Assembly: GCF_006210265.1 (NCBI RefSeq)
Contig: NZ_VCNC01000002.1
Span: 62,001-126,000, forward strand
Length of the DNA stretch: 64,000 bases
Reading direction: 5' to 3'
From: Desulfovibrio sp. UCD-KL4C
Lineage (GTDB): Bacteria > Desulfobacterota > Desulfovibrionia > Desulfovibrionales > Desulfovibrionaceae
Shown in pieces: positions 38,251 through 47,479 of the stretch. The notes below the pieces were generated by a model. That model ran no database searches and was not told the origin of the DNA. It saw only the letters and a list, made by a program, of their open reading frames with translations. The number at the start of each line of letters is the position of its first letter. Within the stretch, counting starts at the first letter, position 1. A program made the position numbers and the translations under genes.

Positions 38251-38835
38251 TTGATTACAATGGAATACTTCCTGTTATTTATATCTGCTATTTTTATCAA
38301 TAACATCGTACTTGTTCAGTACCTTGGAACATGTCCTTTTATGGGAACTTCCAAGTCCACAGATGTTGCAATGGGAATGGGCGGAGCAGTTATATTTGTT
38401 ATTTTGATGTCTACGGCTCTCACTTGGCCTTTGCAACACTACGTACTCATTCCTTTTGGGCTTGAGTATCTGCAAACCATTGTTTTTATTTTGGTCATTG
38501 CATCACTTGTACAGTTTGTTGAGATGTTCCTTAAAAAGATCATCCCGCCGTTATATAAATCTCTGGGCCTTTTTCTGCCGCTGATCACCACCAACTGTGC
38601 GGTGCTTGGTGTGGCGATTATGGTTCAGCGTAGTGAATATTCATTCATGAAATCTATGATGTACGGACTTGCTTCAGGTATCGGTTTTCTGATTGCTTTA
38701 GTTATTATTTCGTCCATCCGTGAAAGAATGGATATTGCTCCGGTTCCGTATGTTTTCAGAGGCGTTCCGATCGCACTGATTATGGCTGGTATCATGTCAC
38801 TGGCGTTTTTCGCTTTTCAGGGAATGGCCGCTTAA
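38251..38835 (+). CDS. rnfA: Rnf complex subunit RnfA
   Basis: 194 aa, six membrane helices, homologous to RnfE with inverted topology. Conserved: FINNIVLVQYLGTCPFMG and LPLITTNCAVLGVAI, the two Cys regions that form the intramembrane FeS site with RnfE. Ends FFAFQGMAA. Placed between rnfE and rnfB, as in other Desulfovibrio-type operons. Confidence 0.94.
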   Translation: MITMEYFLLFISAIFINNIVLVQYLGTCPFMGTSKSTDVAMGMGGAVIFVILMSTALTWPLQHYVLIPFGLEYLQTIVFILVIASLVQFVEMFLKKIIPPLYKSLGLFLPLITTNCAVLGVAIMVQRSEYSFMKSMMYGLASGIGFLIALVIISSIRERMDIAPVPYVFRGVPIALIMAGIMSLAFFAFQGMAA

Positions 38836-38859
38836 ACGGACAATTGAGGAGATATTAAA

Positions 38860-40974
38860 ATGGTGACTTCTTCTATTCTGGTTTTATTTTTACTAGGTCT
38901 GACTGCCGCAGCGATTCTGGCTGCAGCTTCAAAAGTTCTGCACGTGGAGGAAGATCCGCGTATTGCAAAAGTTGAAGGATGCTTCCCCGGTGCCAACTGT
39001 GGTGGTTGTGGATATCCGGGATGCTCTGCTGCAGCTGGTGCAATTGTTGAAGGCAAAGCTTCTCCTGAAGTATGTGTTGCAGGTGGAGCTGAAATCGCTG
39101 AAAACATCGCCGCAATTATGGGCGTAGAAGCTGCTTTTAAAGAACCTAAGGTTGCAAATAATATTTGTACCGGTGGTTCACGTGCAAATTTGTTGTTTGA
39201 ATACGAAGGCGTTGAAGATTGCCGTGCTGAAGCATTGCTTTACGGCGGTGAAAAGACTTGCGGTCTAGGTTGCATCGGTCTTGGGTCTTGCGTTAAAGTT
39301 TGTGGTTTTGATGCCATACGTCTTAATGAAGACGGTATTCCTGTAGTTGACATGAACGCATGCCGTTCCTGCGGCAAGTGTGCTGATGTTTGTCCTACCG
39401 GAGCTATCCGTATCAGTGGTATGACTATGGACTTATTGCACCTTAATCAGATTGACGATTGTCTGGCCCCTTGTATGCAGAAGTGCCCGGCTCAGATAGA
39501 CGTTCGTACATATATTAATCAGATGAAAAACGGTGATATGCGTGGCGCATTGTTGACCATGAAAGAGCGTAATCCGTTGCCATTAGCTGTCGGTCGTCTT
39601 TGTCCTGCTCCGTGTGAAACTATTTGCCGTCGTAATATTGCGGATGATGGTGTTGCAATTCACACTTTGCATCGATTTGTCGCCGACTGGGAAATGAACT
39701 CAGGATCGCGTCTTAAACTTGATTGTAATCCTTCCACAGGCCATAAGGTTGCGATTATAGGTAGTGGTCCAGCAGGACTTTCCTGCGCTTATTTCTTGCG
39801 TCGCATCGGTCATGAGCCCGTTATTTTCGAGAAACGTGATCAAATCGGCGGCATGATGAAGGGTGTTATCCCTGAATATCGTCTACCTGCAAAAGTTGTT
39901 GACTGGGAAGTTCAGTCTATTCTTGACCTTGGCGTTGATGTTCATTCCGGAGTCGAATTCGGTAAAGATATTACTATCGAGAGTCTTGAGAAAGAAGGAT
40001 ATGAAGCAATCTTTATTGCAACCGGAGCATGGAAAGTTCCTACTCTTGAAATTGAAAATGCCGACGCTGAAGGTGTACTTGATGCCGTTACTTTCCTTGA
40101 GGAAGTAGGTAAATCTATCACAGATTTGAAAGGCAAAAGAGTCGTTGTTATCGGTGATACCAATACTGCTATGGATGTTGTGCGCAGCGCCGCTCGCCTT
40201 AATTGTGAAGTGACTTCTTTAGTCGGTTGTATTCAGCGTAAAATGTCTGCTAATAAAAGTGAAGCCATACGTGCGACTGAACTAGGCAGTGAACTTAAAT
40301 ATTTGACTAAACCTACTCGTATTATTGCTAAAGATGGAAAAGCCAGCGGCATTGAATATTGTGAAGTTCAGTATGATGATCCCAAGAAAGCTCTTGGAAC
40401 GCCTAAACCTGTTGAGGGTACTGAAACTGTAATAGATGCGGATATTATTATTTCTGCAACTACACGTATTATTGATACTGCTCCTTTTGAAGATAAAGAC
40501 GGTTCATCCATGTTTGCAGTAAGTAAAAAAACAGGTGGGCTTGATGCTGACAGCCTATCGCTTCAAACAAAACGTCCTAACGTCTTTGTCGGTGGCGAAG
40601 TCCACACCGGACGCAGCATTATTATTCAGGCTGTCGCTGATGGGCGAAGAGCAGCGCGCGGAATTCATCACTTTGTTACTGCCGGTGCTATCCCTAAACT
40701 TGAAAACCCACAGCTTCGTGTTATACCTGAATCCATTCTTAAAAATATGGATGTCACTTATACAATTCCTAGAATTAAAGTTCCTGAAATTACTATTGAG
40801 GAACGTAGGTCTACATTTAAAGAAGAAGTTAAAGGTTCCATTGTATATGAAGCAGCTCGTAAGGAAGGCAGTCGTTGCCTGCGTTGCGGACTTACTTGTT
40901 ATGACTCCGAAGCTGGAGCAGAATATGCTCAGGATGCAGATGTTAAACCATTTGCTGAATTGGGTAAGGAGTAA
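38860..40974 (+). CDS. rnfB: RnfB fused to a GltD-like FAD/NAD(P) oxidoreductase module
   Basis: 704 aa, more than twice the usual RnfB. Residues 1-25 form a membrane anchor. Residues 41-55 carry the RnfB Fe-S motif (C41, C47, C50, C55 in CFPGANCGGCGYPGC). A two-cluster ferredoxin follows (C134/138/144/148 and C168/171/174/178). From about 195 comes a glutamate-synthase-small-subunit-like part: CLAPCMQKCP, LCPAPCETICRR, the FAD loop VAIIGSGPAGLSCAY (301-306), an NAD(P) loop VVIGDTNTAMDVV, and a last CLRCGLTC. It could let NAD(P)H or FAD chemistry enter the Rnf complex directly. GGAG ribosome binding site. Confidence 0.92.
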   Translation: MVTSSILVLFLLGLTAAAILAAASKVLHVEEDPRIAKVEGCFPGANCGGCGYPGCSAAAGAIVEGKASPEVCVAGGAEIAENIAAIMGVEAAFKEPKVANNICTGGSRANLLFEYEGVEDCRAEALLYGGEKTCGLGCIGLGSCVKVCGFDAIRLNEDGIPVVDMNACRSCGKCADVCPTGAIRISGMTMDLLHLNQIDDCLAPCMQKCPAQIDVRTYINQMKNGDMRGALLTMKERNPLPLAVGRLCPAPCETICRRNIADDGVAIHTLHRFVADWEMNSGSRLKLDCNPSTGHKVAIIGSGPAGLSCAYFLRRIGHEPVIFEKRDQIGGMMKGVIPEYRLPAKVVDWEVQSILDLGVDVHSGVEFGKDITIESLEKEGYEAIFIATGAWKVPTLEIENADAEGVLDAVTFLEEVGKSITDLKGKRVVVIGDTNTAMDVVRSAARLNCEVTSLVGCIQRKMSANKSEAIRATELGSELKYLTKPTRIIAKDGKASGIEYCEVQYDDPKKALGTPKPVEGTETVIDADIIISATTRIIDTAPFEDKDGSSMFAVSKKTGGLDADSLSLQTKRPNVFVGGEVHTGRSIIIQAVADGRRAARGIHHFVTAGAIPKLENPQLRVIPESILKNMDVTYTIPRIKVPEITIEERRSTFKEEVKGSIVYEAARKEGSRCLRCGLTCYDSEAGAEYAQDADVKPFAELGKE

Positions 40975-40977
40975 ATC

Positions 40978-42030
40978 GTGTTTGGCTCCAGTTCTAGCAG
41001 ACGTTCTTTTATGGACGTTCTAGCTGCAACAGGAATAGGGAGCTCATTAGTATCCACTCCGGTTGCCGCCGCCATGCGCATAGCTAACGCTATGCGCATC
41101 GGTGACAGCCGTTATAAAATCTGTGAAACACGTTTTCTAATGGGAACCTATGTTTCCATAACGGCCTTGCACGAATCGAAAGACGTTGCAGAACACGCTA
41201 CTGCTATGGCTTTTGAAGAAATTGATCGTCTTTCTGCACTGTTTGATCGCCATAAATCAAATACGCCTGTTTCTGAATTGAACCGGACTGGCAAATTGAC
41301 AGATGTTGCTCCTGAACTTTTTTATGTTATGAAAAAAGCTCAAATTTTTAACAACTGTTCGAACGGTGCTTTCGATGCCACGGTTCTTCCTGTTGTAAAT
41401 ATGATGCGTAATCAGGCTAATCCAAGCGGTCATATTGATCTGAATAAAAGTGACTTGGACGAAGCCCTATCTCTTGTAGACTCGAAGGGATTGCAAATTT
41501 CAAATAGAAAAATAAGTTTTGATAAGCAGGGAATGGCTGTGACTCTTGATGGAATAGGCAAGGGCTTTATTGTTGACTCAGCCTCTGAAATTTTAGCTGC
41601 CAACGGGGTAACGAACCATCTTATTAATGCAGGTGGTGATATTCGTGCCGGAGGCGAACGTTCAAAAGGGCAACCTTGGATTATTGCTATCGAAGACCCA
41701 GCCAAGAAAGGCAATTATCCGGCAGTGATTAAGCTTAAGGATGCTGCAGTAGCCACTTCCGGAGGTTACGAAGTTTATTTTGATGCTGAAAAATTGCATC
41801 ACCATGTGATTGATCCGCGTACAGCTTTATCTCCGACTCAAAGTTTAAGCGTTTCTGTAACAGCTCGAACAGTTATGGAAGCAGATGCTCTTTCAACTTC
41901 AGCGTTTGTTATGGATTCTCAAAACGGTATTAATTTTGTTAATTCACAGAATAGTAATGAATGTTTGATAGTTAAATCATCAGGAGAGAAGTTGAGTTCT
42001 AAAAAATGGAATGGTCTGCTTAGATTTTAA
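40978..42030 (+). CDS. apbE: FAD:protein FMN transferase ApbE
   Basis: 350 aa. Attaches FMN covalently to RnfG-type (and RnfD-type) threonines. The N-terminus is Tat-like (SSSRRSFMDVLAATGIGSSL). Catalytic-domain motifs: ETRFLMGTYVSIT, FDATVLPVV, LDGIGKGFIVDSA, NAGGDIRAGG, and HHHVIDPRTAL. A GTG start 3 nt after the rnfB stop fits an operon. Residues 34-43 repeat MRIANAMRI, caused by an 11-bp inverted repeat in the DNA. Confidence 0.93.
   Translation: MFGSSSSRRSFMDVLAATGIGSSLVSTPVAAAMRIANAMRIGDSRYKICETRFLMGTYVSITALHESKDVAEHATAMAFEEIDRLSALFDRHKSNTPVSELNRTGKLTDVAPELFYVMKKAQIFNNCSNGAFDATVLPVVNMMRNQANPSGHIDLNKSDLDEALSLVDSKGLQISNRKISFDKQGMAVTLDGIGKGFIVDSASEILAANGVTNHLINAGGDIRAGGERSKGQPWIIAIEDPAKKGNYPAVIKLKDAAVATSGGYEVYFDAEKLHHHVIDPRTALSPTQSLSVSVTARTVMEADALSTSAFVMDSQNGINFVNSQNSNECLIVKSSGEKLSSKKWNGLLRF
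41074..41099. repeat. 11-bp inverted repeat inside apbE
   Basis: ATGCGCATAGC (41074-41084), TAAC, GCTATGCGCAT (41089-41099). It lies in the region encoding the signal-peptide cleavage end of ApbE. May be an insertion or a translational hairpin. Confidence 0.8.
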
Positions 42031-42325
42031 GATTTTTAATTGAAGAAGATTTTATAACGCTCCGTTAACTGAAAGCAAGCGACTCCTCCTTGAGTCCCAC
42101 AAGTCGCTTGCACCTGCAAATCGAAGCAACCTGTACTTCGGTTGGGCACCTGTAGGAAAAATCAGAAAACGGTAGTCTGCTAGTGGAAGTCTAACCTAAC
42201 TTCCCATGCCCCCAAAATGGACCGGAAGCTCACTCTTCCGGTCCATTGCATTTGTACAGCCTAAGCTAGCTGTATCCGGAACAGTAAGTGGCCACAGTCA
42301 TAACAAATAAAAAAGCCCGCCTTGG
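42031..42325 (+). other. Structured intergenic stretch after apbE (candidate RNA)
   Basis: No protein gene. A nested hairpin at about 42074-42112: GCAAGCGACT pairs with AGTCGCTTGC, enclosing GACTC-CTCCTT-GAGTC, whose loop is complementary to a Shine-Dalgarno sequence. A second small hairpin (CAACC...GGTTG) follows. The stretch ends in a 12-bp terminator-like hairpin (42217-42246). I do not recognise 6S, SRP or tmRNA. At 42306-42325 an AAAAAAGCCCGC motif abuts the IS border. Confidence 0.4.
42217..42246 (+). terminator. Terminator-like hairpin after apbE
   Basis: 12-bp perfect stem ATGGACCGGAAG / CTTCCGGTCCAT, loop CTCACT, weak tail TGCATTTG. Likely end of the rnf-apbE transcript or of an RNA gene. 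Confidence 0.6.
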
Positions 42326-42373
42326 TGTGCCTCCGTCAAGTAGACAGGGTAAAAAGTCCCATAAAGGGTGAAT

Positions 42374-42884
42374 TTAAGCGGCCAGTTTTTCCCGGAATTC
42401 CACAGGGAAAAGCTGGCCGAGTCTTTTTTGAAATTGTTCAGTGCTATAAAAAGTTATATATTCTTTTATTTTGGAGATGGTTTCTTGTTCGTCAAAAAGT
42501 TCTTTTGTTGGAAAGGTTTCTGCCTTTAAATGGGAAAACACTGCTGCCTATACGTCCAAAAGTTCTACGTTTTTTACGAATAATTGACCGTCTTCCCATC
42601 TGCTTCATCAAGCGATAAACACGTTTATGGTTCACGCAAATTCCTTTCTTGCCTAGCGCGGCAGTCATTCTGCGGTATCCATAAATTGGATATTTACGAT
42701 GAATATTTCGCAGTTTTATTTCGAGTTCTTGATCGTCCGCAATTTTAGACGGTTCAGCACGGTTGAGCCATTTGTAGTAACTTGATTTTACCAAACCGGA
42801 AACACGAAATAGAATTGCCAACGAATGTTTAAATGACAATTCATGCATAATTGCAAAGAGATAGCTTAATCGTTCGCTCCCCAT
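42374..42884 (-). pseudogene. IS3-family transposase OrfB, internally deleted
   Basis: The N-terminal third is clear (FKHSLAILFRVSGLVKSSYYKW, then HRKYPIYGYRRMTAALGKKG, HTH and start of the integrase region). The true C-terminus is present in another frame: FSHLKAETFPTKELF, QKRLGQLFPVEFREKLAA and a TAA at 42374. The central part with the DDE catalytic residues is missing; the junction near 42550 shifts the frame, so the first frame stops at 42492. Normal length would be about 280 aa. Confidence 0.85.
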
Positions 42885-42949
42885 TCTTCTCCGAACCGGG
42901 AGCGATACAACTTTTTTAGATAATCTTGCTCTGCTTTTACATGAGCTAA

Positions 42950-43192
42950 TTATTCCTCAATAGATGAAAACTTTGTTCGAGGTCGTCCGCGTCTTGGGCT
43001 AATAGTTTTAGCTCGTCCACCTTCTAAAGATTCGTTACGCTGAATTTTAGTAACCCAAGCTCGTAACGTTTTTCGGCAAACTATTCCTAATTCGTCACAA
43101 ATTTCTTGAGAGCTGTTATCTTTATTAAGATATAAATCGACTGCTTCTCTTTTAAATTCTTCACTATAATTCTTGTTTTTACGCTTGGACAT
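42950..43192 (-). pseudogene. IS3-family transposase OrfA (helix-turn-helix), probably truncated
   Basis: 80 codons: KNYSEEFKREAVDLYLNKDN and ICDELGIVCRKTLRAWV form the DNA-binding helix-turn-helix. A TAA at 42950 ends the frame after FSSIEE. The same frame goes on with LAHVKAEQDYLKKLYRSRF, a coiled coil typical of this family, so the stop looks like a later mutation. Complete OrfA is about 100 aa or longer. Confidence 0.7.
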
Positions 43193-43303
43193 AAAGAACC
43201 CCCATCAGATTTAAGGTTAGAGCCTAGAGAGGCCTTTTAACCTTGTCCACCTGATGGGGGCATACCATATTCGACCTTTTTTATTTTAAGATACTGGTAA
43301 TAA

Positions 43304-45559
43304 CTAACTTTTCATCTGAATTATGAGATTCTGGAGAACCTGAGCCTGTTTAGCCATTTCTTCAACCGCTTTGGCGGATTCTTCCATTGCCCTTGTTGTT
43401 TCAGAGGAAATTTCAGCAATTTGAGTCAATGATCTGTTTATTTCATCACTTGCTGCGGACTGTTCCTCAGAAGCTGTTGCTATGCTGTAAACCTGCTCTG
43501 AAGTTTCTTCTACATAGGAAACAATTGCACTGAGGGCTTCTCCTGACTCTCCTGAGAGGTTGGTTGTCTCATTTATTTTTGAAACTGCAGTTTCAACATG
43601 AGTTATATTTGTCTGTGTTCCGCTTTGAATCTCACTAATTGCTTTACCTACTTCTTGCGTAGCAGTCATGGTTTTTTCAGCAAGCTTACGAACTTCATCT
43701 GCAACAACAGCGAAACCTCTTCCTGCCTCACCGGCTCTAGCTGCTTCGATTGCGGCATTCAATGCGAGAAGGTTGGTTTGGTCTGCTATGTCAGAAATAA
43801 CTTCCATTACCTGCCCGATGTTTTCAGCATTCTTTCCAAGTGTCGCAACATCATCTTTTAGTTGTAAAGCGAGTGTCTGTACATCTTCCATGCCAGTAAG
43901 AACTTGGGCTACTACCTTTGAACCTGTTTGAGCTTTTTCTTTAGTTAGATTGGCTGTATCGGCTGAATTTGATGCATTTTTAGCTACTTCAAGGACTGTT
44001 GCATTCATTTCTTCCATAGATGTTGCTGTTTCACTAATCTGGAAAGATTGCTCTTCAGTGCTTCGGTTTGACTGCTGAATTTGTGCGGAAAGTTGTTCAG
44101 AAGCAGCTGTTACAATGCTGACAACTTCTTCAAGCTCACCTGCGGCTTGCAGTTTGCCATCTCTTTCAGCTCTGGCAGCCTGTTCTTTAGCCTTATTAGC
44201 TTCGTCAACGGCTTCATTTGCTCTTATAGCTTCCTGCTCAGCTGCTTTGCTTTTTTCTTCAGCTTCAACAATTTTATGTTTAAGATTTTCAACCATTTTT
44301 TTAAGAGCAGCAGCCAAAACTCCAATTTCATCAATTTTATTAATATCAAGAGTTTGTTCAAAATCGCCTGCCGCGACGCTTTCGGCATAAGTAACAGATT
44401 TCTTTATCGGGGCAACAATATTACCAGCGAGGAACCATAGAACAAAACATGCAAATATAACAATTCCGCTACCAGTAAAAAGGGCTGTTGCCCGACTATC
44501 GGAAGCATTAGCGTCCATTTCTTTATTTAGATTGATAGAGTCTGCAAAAACTACAGAGCGGTCAACTTCAATCAAAACAGACCAAGGAGTTCCTGTTTTT
44601 GCGAGGGGCATTGGAGCCATCACCTGCACAAGTCCGCTTGATTTACCTAAGTTGATATATGTTTTACCTTTTCCGGTAAGATCTTTTACTTCATTAGCAT
44701 TTTTAGAATCTGTTTGACCGATAGGTTTACCTACATTCTCAGGGTTGGAGCTATCAGCAACTATTATACCCAGATGACTGATTACTTTGAGAGTAGCTTT
44801 TCCATCGTAAATAGTCTTTGCTACATTTTCACAGAGGTTTTGTACAAAAGCGAGTCTTAAGTCTGAACCGCCAATACCAAGAAATTTCCCATTTACTTCG
44901 ATAGGTGCGGACATACTGGTAAGCCATTCCCGCTTTCCTTGCACTGTGTATGGAAAAGGATCGAGGATGTTTTCACGTCCACTTTCTTTTGGTGAAAGAT
45001 ACCAGCCTCCTTTTCTTATTCCATTTGCGTAATGGCTGCTGTCTTCATATCCTATCAGAGCCTGATGGCCTATCTTACCACTTTTATCTCTGTTCCAGTA
45101 AGGAACAAATCTACCACTTGAATCATAACCGTCGGCTGTTTTACCGGCGTAGGTTGCATCTGCACCGTCAAGCGCGTTAGGTTCCCATGCACTGTAGGTT
45201 CCCAGAAAATCCTCATTATCTTTTAAAACTGTTAATAGAATATCGTTAAATGTCTTTCTTAAATTGATATTATTTTTGATTTCCGGAGTTGACTGCAATG
45301 TTTTAAATGTACTTGCAATGTTCCTAGCAGTATTGATATTAACTTCAAGTTTTGCGCGGATTACTCCTGCTTCAGATTTGGCGATGCCCATTAGGCTAAC
45401 TTTTGTAGCACTTTCAATAAGTTTATCAACTTCACTAGTAACAAATTTTTGTGTTTTGTTTTGATTGATGATTTGAATACTTATTAAAGCCGCAATTGAA
45501 ACGACAAGACAACATGCTGCCATGACGATAATTTCTGTTTTAATTGATTTAAATTTCAT
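43304..45559 (-). CDS. Methyl-accepting chemotaxis protein with dCache sensor
   Basis: 751 aa. First membrane helix about 10-30, then a periplasmic double-Cache domain of about 320 residues ([56 protein letters not shown]). Second helix about 355-375, HAMP, coiled coil rich in Ala/Glu, signalling domain with [20 protein letters not shown]. dCache receptors mostly bind amino acids, amines or organic acids. No recognisable terminator remains downstream, where the IS element lies. Monocistronic. Confidence 0.93.
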   Translation of the reverse strand: MKFKSIKTEIIVMAACCLVVSIAALISIQIINQNKTQKFVTSEVDKLIESATKVSLMGIAKSEAGVIRAKLEVNINTARNIASTFKTLQSTPEIKNNINLRKTFNDILLTVLKDNEDFLGTYSAWEPNALDGADATYAGKTADGYDSSGRFVPYWNRDKSGKIGHQALIGYEDSSHYANGIRKGGWYLSPKESGRENILDPFPYTVQGKREWLTSMSAPIEVNGKFLGIGGSDLRLAFVQNLCENVAKTIYDGKATLKVISHLGIIVADSSNPENVGKPIGQTDSKNANEVKDLTGKGKTYINLGKSSGLVQVMAPMPLAKTGTPWSVLIEVDRSVVFADSINLNKEMDANASDSRATALFTGSGIVIFACFVLWFLAGNIVAPIKKSVTYAESVAAGDFEQTLDINKIDEIGVLAAALKKMVENLKHKIVEAEEKSKAAEQEAIRANEAVDEANKAKEQAARAERDGKLQAAGELEEVVSIVTAASEQLSAQIQQSNRSTEEQSFQISETATSMEEMNATVLEVAKNASNSADTANLTKEKAQTGSKVVAQVLTGMEDVQTLALQLKDDVATLGKNAENIGQVMEVISDIADQTNLLALNAAIEAARAGEAGRGFAVVADEVRKLAEKTMTATQEVGKAISEIQSGTQTNITHVETAVSKINETTNLSGESGEALSAIVSYVEETSEQVYSIATASEEQSAASDEINRSLTQIAEISSETTRAMEESAKAVEEMAKQAQVLQNLIIQMKS

Positions 45560-45878
45560 ATTTTTCTCTCGATCCTGTTAAGATTTATTAATAAGCAATA
45601 ATCGCATAATAATTTAAATAAGCGTATTATAAAATCTTGTGTTGTATAGCAAGATTAATATTAAATTAAAAATAAAGTGGTTGCTTTGATTTATATAAAA
45701 GTAGTCAAGCTTATTTATGACTGATGCATAAAGTATCCCCCTTGCATTTTTTAGAGCAGCACAGGGGATTTAAATTTGGAAGAATCCAGTCGAATTCAGG
45801 ATGATTTTGGTAAAGTAGGTAGGGGATGTTTAAAGTTTTTTACTAAAAAGATAATAGTTCGATATCTTATACCCTTAA
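45560..45878. other. Intergenic stretch between chemoreceptor and NIPSNAP gene
   Basis: 319 bp, AT-rich, no gene. A possible hairpin with ATCCCC (45735-45740) and GGGGAT (45764-45769) around a 23-nt loop could end the NIPSNAP transcript on the minus strand. Confidence 0.4.
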
Positions 45879-46193
45879 CTACTTAATTGGTGAGAAATTG
45901 GCAGCGAGCATAATTTTATTTTCTTGTTTTTCTAGCATTTGCATTGCGTCTGGCAAGAATTTGGTTTTCCAGTCGGGATCTTCATAAAGTTTCTTGCGGT
46001 TAATTGTTCTTTGGTCGAGACTTTCATATCTCCACACATGAATGACTTGGTTTAATTCACCTATATCTGTAAACCAATAGCTGACTAATTGTGCATATTT
46101 TTCAAGAATGGGTAGTCCTACATCCTCAAATAGTTTCATGTAGGTTGAAAGCATGCCGGGATGTATTGTATAGGTTCGCATTTCAAAATACAT
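45879..46193 (-). CDS. NIPSNAP family protein
   Basis: 104 aa, ferredoxin-like dimeric alpha/beta barrel fold. Start FEMRTYTIHPGMLSTYMKLFE, centre GLPILEKYAQLVSYWFTDIGELNQVIHVWRYESLDQR, the NIPSNAP signature, then DPDWKTKFLPDAM. Bacterial members have no proven function. GGGAG ribosome binding site. A possible promoter (TTTAAA, 18 bp, TATAAT at 46263-46268) precedes it. Confidence 0.88.
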   Translation of the reverse strand: MYFEMRTYTIHPGMLSTYMKLFEDVGLPILEKYAQLVSYWFTDIGELNQVIHVWRYESLDQRTINRKKLYEDPDWKTKFLPDAMQMLEKQENKIMLAANFSPIK

Positions 46194-46262
46194 TTTTAGT
46201 TATCTCCCATCTTTTTAAGATAAATAATTAACAAAGTGGATTTTTTTAAACAGTTATAACAA

Positions 46263-46292
46263 ATTATACAGGTGTAAGTGCGCCACTTTAAA
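46263..46292 (-). promoter_or_regulatory. Candidate promoter of the NIPSNAP gene
   Basis: Minus strand TTTAAA (46292-46287), 18-bp spacer, TATAAT (46268-46263), about 70 bp before the start codon. The -10 is a perfect consensus. Confidence 0.45.
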
Positions 46293-46414
46293 AGAAGTAT
46301 TGTCTACTGTTATGTGTTTTATAGTCAATAGTTTAAATATAACAAAAAATTGCGTTTATTAAATACATTAATATTGTGATCTGCTGTCAGAATGTTAAAA
46401 TTGTCAAACTATAT

Positions 46415-47320
46415 TTACAGCTCTTCGACAGCTTGAGCTAAATGACTATGCCAGATATTTCTAAACTTAGTGTGCTCAAGAGATCCTGTGCGGATAGTTA
46501 CAACTTCGATATTAGCATCTGAGAGGGTGTTTTCCCATGAATGCTTATTCTTACCAAATAGATCTACTTCAACATGGTGTCCAGGAACACACATGAACGG
46601 TACAAGAAATACACGCGTAATCCCATTGCTTAAAAAATGTTCTGCAAAATGGGCAGGGCTTGTTTTGTCCATAAGCGTCCCGACAACAATATTGGGTAAA
46701 GTACGTGAAAGCAAACCTTCAAGAGCCATATAAAAAGTATGTCCTTTGTGGTACGTTCCATGACCGACTAAAATAATCCCATCATTTTCTTTTCGTTCTG
46801 ACGGTAGGTAGTCGGAAATAGCCTGTACAACTTTTTCTAAATCTTCCATTACGTTCAGTAGCGGAGCACCTATACTGATTTTGGTAAGCCCTTTGCGCGG
46901 GTGACACATGGCCTGTGCCTGTTGAACAATCCAATCATATTCCACTCCTGGTAAAGTATGAAGAGATTGAATAGCTACATGGCTATACCCTTCATCGATC
47001 ATTTGAGATAGTGCCTCGGCTACCGATAGACATGGGATATTGCGGCTGCGTAATTTAGCTCGAATTCGATTAGCAGTGAAGGCCCATTTTATATTGATGT
47101 CTGGAAATTTTTGCCTCACTTCATCTTCAAACTGATCGTAGAGGTGATGGGTATGCGTTAAGGCACATCCAAAGGCAGTAAGCAGAATGCCTCTTTTACC
47201 TTCGCGTGGTTTGGGGCAATGGTCATGTGCATGAGCATGATCTTCATGATGAAGGTCACATGTTTCGTGGTTATGGTCGTGACATCCATGGTTGCATTTT
47301 TTGTTAATATCAAGGTGCAT
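46415..47320 (-). CDS. cbiK: Sirohydrochlorin cobaltochelatase CbiK with histidine-rich N-terminus
   Basis: 301 aa. Inserts Co(II) into sirohydrochlorin for the anaerobic cobalamin pathway (possibly Fe for siroheme). CbiK motifs: LLTAFGCALTHTHHLYDQFEDEV, IQSLHTLPGVEYDW, ILVGHGTYHKGHTFY (catalytic His) and FLVPFMCVPGHHVEVDLFG (metal-binding His). The first 40 residues have no signal peptide but a His/Cys-rich stretch (HGCHDHNHETCDLHHEDHA), a likely metal store, so it is probably the cytoplasmic form. GGAGAG ribosome binding site. Governed by the cobalamin riboswitch upstream. Confidence 0.93.
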   Translation of the reverse strand: MHLDINKKCNHGCHDHNHETCDLHHEDHAHAHDHCPKPREGKRGILLTAFGCALTHTHHLYDQFEDEVRQKFPDINIKWAFTANRIRAKLRSRNIPCLSVAEALSQMIDEGYSHVAIQSLHTLPGVEYDWIVQQAQAMCHPRKGLTKISIGAPLLNVMEDLEKVVQAISDYLPSERKENDGIILVGHGTYHKGHTFYMALEGLLSRTLPNIVVGTLMDKTSPAHFAEHFLSNGITRVFLVPFMCVPGHHVEVDLFGKNKHSWENTLSDANIEVVTIRTGSLEHTKFRNIWHSHLAQAVEEL

Positions 47321-47479
47321 AGTTGCTCTCCATGTACGGTTCGAGTTGAGTTGTCTGACGGATGGAGGCGCCTATTGGTGTAAATCTAGTGAAATGGTAA
47401 AAGATAATGCAAACAGGTATTTAAGTATATGGATTCCGTAAAGAGAGCCCTCCCGCTCTGTTGTTCGGATAAAGAAGTA

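Larger units (their letters stand above)
42326..43264 (-). mobile_element. IS3-family insertion sequence with internal deletion
   Basis: 939 bp between imperfect terminal inverted repeats of about 34 bp. The left end starts TGTGCCTCCGTCAAGTAGAC and the right end, read inward, TATGCCCCCATCAGGTGGAC. Both continue with GGGT/AGGT and AAAAG. They agree at about three quarters of positions. It encodes a short OrfA and a gapped OrfB on the minus strand. No target duplication is obvious. It lies between apbE and a chemoreceptor gene. Probably immobile unless a full copy supplies transposase. Confidence 0.85.

Noticed and set aside
42031-42325. 6S, SRP or tmRNA in the structured stretch after apbE
   Set aside because: None of the hallmark sequences of these RNAs is present, so only a generic RNA candidate is listed.
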